A stretch of 7,458 nucleotides of DNA from NCBI GenBank assembly GCA_018065025.1, contig JAGHUB010000111.1, positions 1 to 7,458 on the forward strand. Reading direction: 5' to 3'. The notes under the pieces were generated by a model. It had not been told where the DNA came from. It saw only the letters and a list, made by a program, of their open reading frames with translations, and did no database searches. This DNA comes from Candidatus Equihabitans merdae (GTDB lineage Bacteria > Bacillota > Clostridia > Lachnospirales > Lachnospiraceae). Position numbers and translations under genes: made by a program. Below are positions 5,229 to 7,458 of this stretch, piece by piece. Every line of letters begins with the position of its first letter. Position 1 is the first letter of the stretch.

Positions 5229-7031
5229 ATGGCAGTCAAACTTTTAAAAACAGATGTCCTGGTTATCGGTGGCGGTCTTGCAGGTTATCATGCAGGTATT
5301 ACTGCAAGGGAAGCCGGTGCAGAAGTCATTATGGTTGAAAAAAACTATAGTGGCACCAGCGGACACAGCACATTTGCCCGCGATATGATGCTTTTCAATG
5401 AAGATTGGGGTGATAATCTTCAGGATTGGAGAGATCAGTTTATTCATATCGGTGAATATATCAACAATCAGGAGTGGGTAGATCTCCTGCTGAAGGAAGG
5501 TTATGCTCGCTATCGCGACATGGTTTCATGGGGCATGCCTTTCTATTTGAGAGAACCCGGTACAGAAGGTTTCCCGGGTGATGATCATCCCTACGGCAAT
5601 GCTGTTCTGTCTGATGAGATCGGTTTCCCGGAAGAGGGCGAAGAACCTTTCCGTTATCGTCATCAGCGTACCAAGTATCGTAAGTCCACTGCTATTATTA
5701 AATTCGGTAAGCGTGAAAAACTTCTGGATGCCAGACGTAAAGCTGAATCTATCGGCATTCAGATCATTGACCGTGTCATGATGACAGATCTGATCAAGAA
5801 TGACGGCCGCATCACAGGTGCTGTTGGCTTTGACACACGTACAGGTCAAGTTCATGTCTTTGAATGCAAAGCCTGTATCATGGCTTGCGGCAGCTTGACA
5901 TTCAAGCCGGGTTACTTCAGTGTTCAGTGCAACACAGGTGACGGTGTAGCTATGGGTTATCGTGCCGGTGCAGAACTGACCGGTATGGAGTTTGGTTCCG
6001 GTATGTGGGTATGTAAAGACGTTGACGCCGTTACTATCGATGGTCCGGTTGCTGAACTTGGTCTGACAGAAGACTGCTTCACCAACGGCAAGGGCGAAGA
6101 ATTCCTGGATGATACAGCTCACCTGCCCACCAATATTCATTGGCCTTTGGAAGTTCATAAGGGAAATGGTCCGCTTTTCCATGAACCTTATAACTATGAC
6201 CGCACCAATTACGAAGATGCCCTTAAGAAATATGATGAGACAGCTGAAGGTCCCTGGCTGACTATGATGGATCGTGCCGGTGTAGATATCTTCCATGATC
6301 GTTTTGAACAGTACATGGCATTTACAGGAAATATCTGGCCGGGCGGTTTGAAGATCAACACCAAGTGTGAGACCAATGTTCCCGGTCTTTACGCCGCAGG
6401 CGACTCTGCCGGCAGCAATTTCACAGGTCCCACATATGGTACTCTTGGCAGCGGTATGTGCCATGCAGCCGTTACAGGTCACCGTGCCGGTGAATATGCC
6501 GCAGAATATGTTCGTGACCTGGAACAGGTTGAGATCACAGAAGAGGAACTTCGTGGTTATGAACGTGCTACATTGGGTGCTGTTGAACGTGGTCACGGCT
6601 TCACAACTGAACATGTTCTGACACGTATCCAGCAGACTCTGTTCCCCTATGAAGTTCGTCTGATCATGAAGGAAGATCGTCTTCAGGCTGCCTTGACTAT
6701 GATTGAGTTCTTCAGAGACCATTTCATGCCCAAGACTTATGCCAAGGATTTCCACGATCTGCGTAACTATCATGAACTGAGAAATATGATGGTAGGTGCA
6801 GAGGTTATGTTGAAGACCGCTATTATGCGAAAGGAATCCCGTGGCTGGTTCTTCAGAGAAGATTATCCCAGACGTGATGATAAGAACTGGATGAAGTGGA
6901 TCATCGCAAAGCAGGGTGAAGACCTTGAGATGGCCCTCAGCACAGAGGATGTTCCGCTGGAATGGCAGGGTGATCTGGATCAGCCCTATGAAGAAAGATA
7001 TATGCTGCAGTACCGTCTGGAGGAGGAATAA
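5229..7031 (+). CDS. FAD-binding oxidoreductase, fumarate reductase/AprA-like flavoprotein subunit
   Basis: A 600-residue cytoplasmic flavoprotein (no signal peptide) of the fumarate reductase/succinate dehydrogenase flavoprotein superfamily, closest in style to adenylylsulfate reductase alpha (AprA). Residues 10-38 form the dinucleotide-binding fold VLVIGGGLAGYHAG...VEK; GDGVAMGYRAGAELTGMEF lies near 237-255; NGKGEEFLDD at 286-295; and the second FAD segment NVPGLYAAGDSAG ends near 395. A helical C-terminal domain includes ESRGWFFREDYPRRDD, typical of the superfamily. The FrdA/SdhA substrate motif QFHPT is replaced by EFGSGMW (254-260). His46 (SGHST) is near, but apparently one residue off, the site of covalent FAD in FrdA, so the flavin may be non-covalent. 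ATG 5229 is chosen for AAGGA at 5217-5221. It heads an operon with a ferredoxin 3 bases downstream. The substrate is unknown; true APS reductase is unlikely without sulfate-reduction genes nearby. Confidence 0.85.
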   Translation: MAVKLLKTDVLVIGGGLAGYHAGITAREAGAEVIMVEKNYSGTSGHSTFARDMMLFNEDWGDNLQDWRDQFIHIGEYINNQEWVDLLLKEGYARYRDMVSWGMPFYLREPGTEGFPGDDHPYGNAVLSDEIGFPEEGEEPFRYRHQRTKYRKSTAIIKFGKREKLLDARRKAESIGIQIIDRVMMTDLIKNDGRITGAVGFDTRTGQVHVFECKACIMACGSLTFKPGYFSVQCNTGDGVAMGYRAGAELTGMEFGSGMWVCKDVDAVTIDGPVAELGLTEDCFTNGKGEEFLDDTAHLPTNIHWPLEVHKGNGPLFHEPYNYDRTNYEDALKKYDETAEGPWLTMMDRAGVDIFHDRFEQYMAFTGNIWPGGLKINTKCETNVPGLYAAGDSAGSNFTGPTYGTLGSGMCHAAVTGHRAGEYAAEYVRDLEQVEITEEELRGYERATLGAVERGHGFTTEHVLTRIQQTLFPYEVRLIMKEDRLQAALTMIEFFRDHFMPKTYAKDFHDLRNYHELRNMMVGAEVMLKTAIMRKESRGWFFREDYPRRDDKNWMKWIIAKQGEDLEMALSTEDVPLEWQGDLDQPYEERYMLQYRLEEE

Positions 7032-7034
7032 ACC

Positions 7035-7256
7035 ATGTCTATTGAACGTATCGATGAAGAAAAGTGTGTTGGCTGCGGCAAGTGTGTCGATGCCTGCATC
7101 ATGGACGTTATCCGTTTTGATGAAGAGACCAAGCGCCCGGTCATCATGTATCCGGATGACTGCTATTGTTGCTATAACTGCCACATGGATTGTCCCACTC
7201 AGGCAATTTACGTTAATCCCATTCGTAAACGCCCCATTACACCGGCATGGAGTTGA
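7035..7256 (+). CDS. small ferredoxin with two [4Fe-4S] motifs, partner of the flavoprotein
   Basis: A 73-residue cytoplasmic electron carrier. Cluster motif 1 is C11-x2-C14-x2-C17-x3-C21 (CVGCGKCVDAC). Motif 2 is C43-x2-C46-x2-C49-x3-C53 followed by Pro (CYCCYNCHMDCP), with an extra non-canonical Cys45. All eight ligands of a 2x[4Fe-4S] ferredoxin are present. The layout resembles the ferredoxin domain of adenylylsulfate reductase beta (AprB), but the protein stops about 20 residues after the last cysteine and lacks AprB's long C-terminal tail. The ATG lies 3 bases after the flavoprotein stop and is served by GGAGGAGG at 7019-7026 inside that gene's end, so the two are translationally coupled and very likely form a complex passing electrons to or from FAD. 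Confidence 0.92.
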   Translation: MSIERIDEEKCVGCGKCVDACIMDVIRFDEETKRPVIMYPDDCYCCYNCHMDCPTQAIYVNPIRKRPITPAWS

Positions 7257-7264
7257 GACAGACT

Positions 7265-7458
7265 ATGCTGCCATATCCATTCACCATTGTATTGTGCGGC
7301 AAGCCGGACTTAGCTAAGGTCAGGCAGATTGGCGCATTGCTGGATAAAGCAGATGTTCTGATCGTAGGAGGCGCCATTGGCAATGCTATGCTGAAAGCCT
7401 CCGGCGGACGAGTCGGAACATCCATGACCAGTGAGGAACTGGAAGAGGGGGCAGCTTT
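7265..7458 (+). CDS. phosphoglycerate kinase C-terminal-domain-like protein (3' end outside window)
   Basis: An open frame running off the window. Its 64 visible complete codons align by eye with the start of the C-terminal, nucleotide-binding domain of phosphoglycerate kinase: PYPFTIVLCG against the family's RPFVAILGG, KVRQIGALLDKADVLIVGG against KIGVIENLLDKVDTLIIGG, and AMLKASGGRVGTS against TFLKAQGYEIGKS. The 3-phosphoglycerate-binding N-terminal half is absent: an in-frame stop lies at 7226-7228 and the ferredoxin gene occupies the preceding DNA. The family's GGAK lysine is not conserved in place (CGKP here). ATG 7265 is chosen because GGAG lies 12 bases upstream; ATG 7247, overlapping the ferredoxin by 10 bases, is an alternative with no clear ribosome-binding site. 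Codons AGG, CGA and GGA appear, unlike its neighbours. It may be a stand-alone domain protein or a decayed fragment; only about 64 residues can be judged. Confidence 0.55.
   Translation, partial: MLPYPFTIVLCGKPDLAKVRQIGALLDKADVLIVGGAIGNAMLKASGGRVGTSMTSEELEEGAA

Noticed and set aside
5526..7184. 552-codon open frame on the minus strand opposite the flavoprotein gene
   Set aside because: It is in exact codon register with the sense gene, where antisense stops arise only from sense TTA, CTA and TCA codons, which this gene avoids. Its translation shows no recognisable family and no start signal; the sense frame has full FAD motifs.

Overview
The window looks like chromosomal DNA of an anaerobic, low-to-mid GC member of the Firmicutes. 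The evidence is a DegV-family lipid-binding protein, a lipoate-protein ligase of the Firmicutes type, strong AGGAGG ribosome-binding sites, a transketolase split into two subunits, and a flavoprotein plus small bacterial-type ferredoxin of the kind used in anaerobic redox metabolism. A gut Negativicute (Acidaminococcaceae/Veillonellaceae-like) would fit, but that is inference from gene style only. All genes are on the + strand. No tRNA, rRNA, CRISPR array, insertion sequence or phage gene was seen.

Layout: (1) 1-548 is the 3' end of lplA. (2) 666-1544 is a single-gene degV unit with its own extended -10 promoter. (3) 1638-3473 is a two-gene operon for the N- and C-terminal halves of transketolase, with its own extended -10 promoter, ending in a strong intrinsic terminator (3495-3527). 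(4) 3528-3733 is a 206-base gap without a gene; it holds possible promoters and a pair of competing hairpins next to the ribosome-binding site of the following gene. (5) 3734-5119 is a sodium:solute symporter. (6) 5229 onwards is a tight operon: a 600-residue flavoprotein related to fumarate reductase and the adenylylsulfate reductase alpha subunit, a 73-residue ferredoxin with two [4Fe-4S] motifs, and an open frame running off the window that resembles only the C-terminal (nucleotide-binding) half of phosphoglycerate kinase.

How the genes may work together: split transketolase supplies non-oxidative pentose interconversion and looks highly expressed from its codon use. The symporter probably brings in an organic anion or amino acid, and the flavoprotein/ferredoxin pair probably reduces or oxidises a small cytoplasmic substrate that cannot be named from sequence. 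The least expected elements are the half-phosphoglycerate-kinase frame, which begins almost exactly at the family's domain hinge, and a 17-bp hairpin starting at the predicted transcription start of the flavoprotein operon. Three promoters in the window share a TGCTA(T/G)AAT core without a good -35 box.
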